This document shows positions 62,970 to 64,000 of a stretch of DNA of 64,000 nt, piece by piece. This stretch comes from Saccharophagus degradans 2-40 (lineage in GTDB: Bacteria > Pseudomonadota > Gammaproteobacteria > Pseudomonadales > Cellvibrionaceae). The first letter of the stretch is position 1, and every line of letters starts with the position of its first letter. Below the pieces are notes generated by a model that was not told the DNA's origin, did no database searches, and was given only the letters and a program-made list of their open reading frames with translations. The stretch is taken from contig NC_007912.1 in assembly GCF_000013665.1 (NCBI RefSeq), forward strand, positions 4,333,501 to 4,397,500, given 5' to 3'. The translations under genes were made by a program, and so were the position numbers.

Positions 62970-63437
62970 TTATATTTTGCTAATAAGAGAAACCATTTCT
63001 AATGCAGTAGAAGCCGCTTCTGCGCCTTTGTTACCTGCTTTAGTGCCCGAGCGCTCTATGGCTTGCTCGATGGAATCTACAGTAAGTACGCCAAACGTAA
63101 TGGGCAAACCTGCGTTTAACGATACTTGCGCTAACCCTTTGGTGCATTCGCCGGCAACGTAATCGAAGTGAGGTGTACCACCGCGAATAACTGCACCCAA
63201 TGCAATAATGGCATCGTAGCGTTTTGCATCTGCTAGCTTTTGCGCAGCCAATGGAAACTCGAATGCGCCAGGCGCGTAGATAACTTCGATGTTTTCGTCG
63301 CTAATACCGTGACGACGCAATGTATCTATAGCGCCATCTTTTAAATGCTCAACAACAAAACTGTTCCAACGACTTACTAGCAATGCGTATTTGCCGGTAG
63401 AGGCTTTAAAATCCCCTTCAATTACTTTAATGGTCAT
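62970..63437 (-). CDS. ribH: 6,7-dimethyl-8-ribityllumazine synthase
   Basis: A 155-residue enzyme joining the pyrimidine from the RibA branch and the butanone phosphate from RibB to make lumazine. Motifs: [56 protein letters not shown] and [15 protein letters not shown]. The catalytic His is in TPHFDY. It follows ribBA by about 34 bases, with a GGAG ribosome site. Confidence 0.97.
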   Translation of the reverse strand: MTIKVIEGDFKASTGKYALLVSRWNSFVVEHLKDGAIDTLRRHGISDENIEVIYAPGAFEFPLAAQKLADAKRYDAIIALGAVIRGGTPHFDYVAGECTKGLAQVSLNAGLPITFGVLTVDSIEQAIERSGTKAGNKGAEAASTALEMVSLISKI

Positions 63438-63471
63438 ATTTTTCTCCTAATATTTGTTCAATCTTGTTGGC

Positions 63472-64000
63472 TTATGCGTCGTTTTTAAGGTATTCCACAA
63501 CTTCTAAATTAAAACCAGAAATAGCTTTGAATTTGAAAGGTGCGCTTAGCAAACGCATTTTACTTACGCCTAAATCTTTAAGTATTTGCGAACCGGTACC
63601 CACTTGTTTGTAGGCTACGTCTTGGCGAGGGCGCGCTTTTTTACCGCTTAGCATCCAATCGATACTTTCTTCAATTTCTTCGGTGGTTTCGTTGTGGCAA
63701 ATTAATACCAGCACGCCGTTGCCCTCTTCTGCCACGCGTTTCATGGCATCTTGGAAGCTCCACGAAAGGTTATCCATGTCGGTGCGCTGCACACCTAATA
63801 CGTCGCGCGCGGTGTTGCCCACATGCACACGCACAAGCGTGGGTTCGTCGGGGCGAACCTCGCCTTTCAGTAAGGCAAAATGGCACTCTTTGCGCGCTTT
63901 ATCTAAATAGGTTTTTAAAATAAATTCGCCGTGATTGGTGTGTACGGTGCGCTCGTTAATACAGGTAACGGTTTTTTCGTTAATGGCACGGTACTGAATT
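63472..64000 (-). CDS. ribBA: RibBA, C-terminal part; cyclohydrolase domain degenerate
   Basis: Open to the right edge; 175 codons are visible after extending the frame past the internal GTG at 63834 (QYRAINEKTVTCINERTVHT at the edge). It aligns with the GTP cyclohydrolase II half of bifunctional RibBA. Where RibA has [15 protein letters not shown] this sequence has GNTARDVLGVQRTD, without the zinc cysteines, and the EGRGIG loop is replaced by NETTEEIE. So only the dihydroxybutanone-phosphate synthase half, off the window, should be active, and the ribA at 59662 supplies the other activity. Confidence 0.88.
   Translation of the reverse strand, partial: IQYRAINEKTVTCINERTVHTNHGEFILKTYLDKARKECHFALLKGEVRPDEPTLVRVHVGNTARDVLGVQRTDMDNLSWSFQDAMKRVAEEGNGVLVLICHNETTEEIEESIDWMLSGKKARPRQDVAYKQVGTGSQILKDLGVSKMRLLSAPFKFKAISGFNLEVVEYLKNDA

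Overview
The window looks like a stretch of chromosome from a marine, polysaccharide-degrading gammaproteobacterium of the Cellvibrio/Saccharophagus/Teredinibacter group. The signs are a secreted GH5 cellulase with CBM2 and CBM10 modules joined by long poly-serine linkers, pectinolytic lipoproteins with Glu-Pro-rich linkers, a BNR-4 (PL24/PL25-type) polysaccharide lyase, a TonB-dependent receptor, and gammaproteobacterial housekeeping neighbourhoods (tesA-ybbA-ybbP; ribBA-ribH-nusB-thiL-pgpA). Saccharophagus degradans is my best guess. This comes from recognising the architecture; no search was run.

Layout. 1-4.1 kb: catechol-siderophore genes (isochorismate synthase, DHB-AMP ligase, start of isochorismatase) diverging from an EntD-type phosphopantetheinyl transferase across a Fur-box-like site. 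4.1-6.5 kb: a two-gene operon encoding a coiled-coil periplasmic protein and an unusual chalcone-isomerase-like/TonB C-terminal fusion. 7-11 kb: a TPP riboswitch heading a thiamine-salvage operon (outer-membrane receptor, thiamine-binding YkoF-like protein, PnuT permease, thiamine kinase). 11-19.3 kb: small housekeeping or unknown genes (DUF2214, DEDDh exonuclease, SEC-C protein, RRM protein, DJ-1/PfpI protein, RBBP9-type hydrolase, YciI, TrmH-family methylase) and a large AsmA-like DUF748 protein. 19.4-21.6 kb: the multimodular GH5 endoglucanase with a potentially structured leader. 22-30 kb: a LytTR regulator facing an acyltransferase, a lipoprotein pair, a 5'-truncated chemoreceptor, a TauE/SafE permease and a diguanylate cyclase. 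30.7-32.9 kb: the BNR-4 lyase.

33-41 kb is the most clearly accessory stretch. A LysR regulator, two glutathione transferases, an AhpD-like protein, a DUF1348 protein and a PNPOx/ferredoxin-reductase/ferredoxin fusion sit between two copies of a membrane-protein gene. The left copy has lost its 5' end. What appears to be an orphan upstream region lies on the right of the cluster, as if the cluster had inserted into one member of a tandem duplication.

42-53 kb: a lipoprotein hydrolase, a membrane-anchored DJ-1 protein beside a two-component system, a GNAT enzyme, an RNase H-like protein, a YkgJ cysteine-cluster protein, and tesA divergent from ybbA-ybbP. 53-59.5 kb: pectin breakdown at the cell surface (CE8 pectin methylesterase lipoprotein, PL1 pectate lyase lipoprotein, an unknown lipoprotein), each gene with a strong terminator. 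59.6-64 kb: the riboflavin/nusB/thiL/pgpA operon on the minus strand, ending with a separate ribA and running off the window inside ribBA.

Functionally the window combines nutrient capture through TonB-type systems (iron, thiamine), extracellular polysaccharide attack (cellulose, pectin, probably ulvan or a similar algal polyuronide), and vitamin synthesis (riboflavin, ThiL). No tRNA, rRNA, CRISPR array, transposase or integrase gene was seen.
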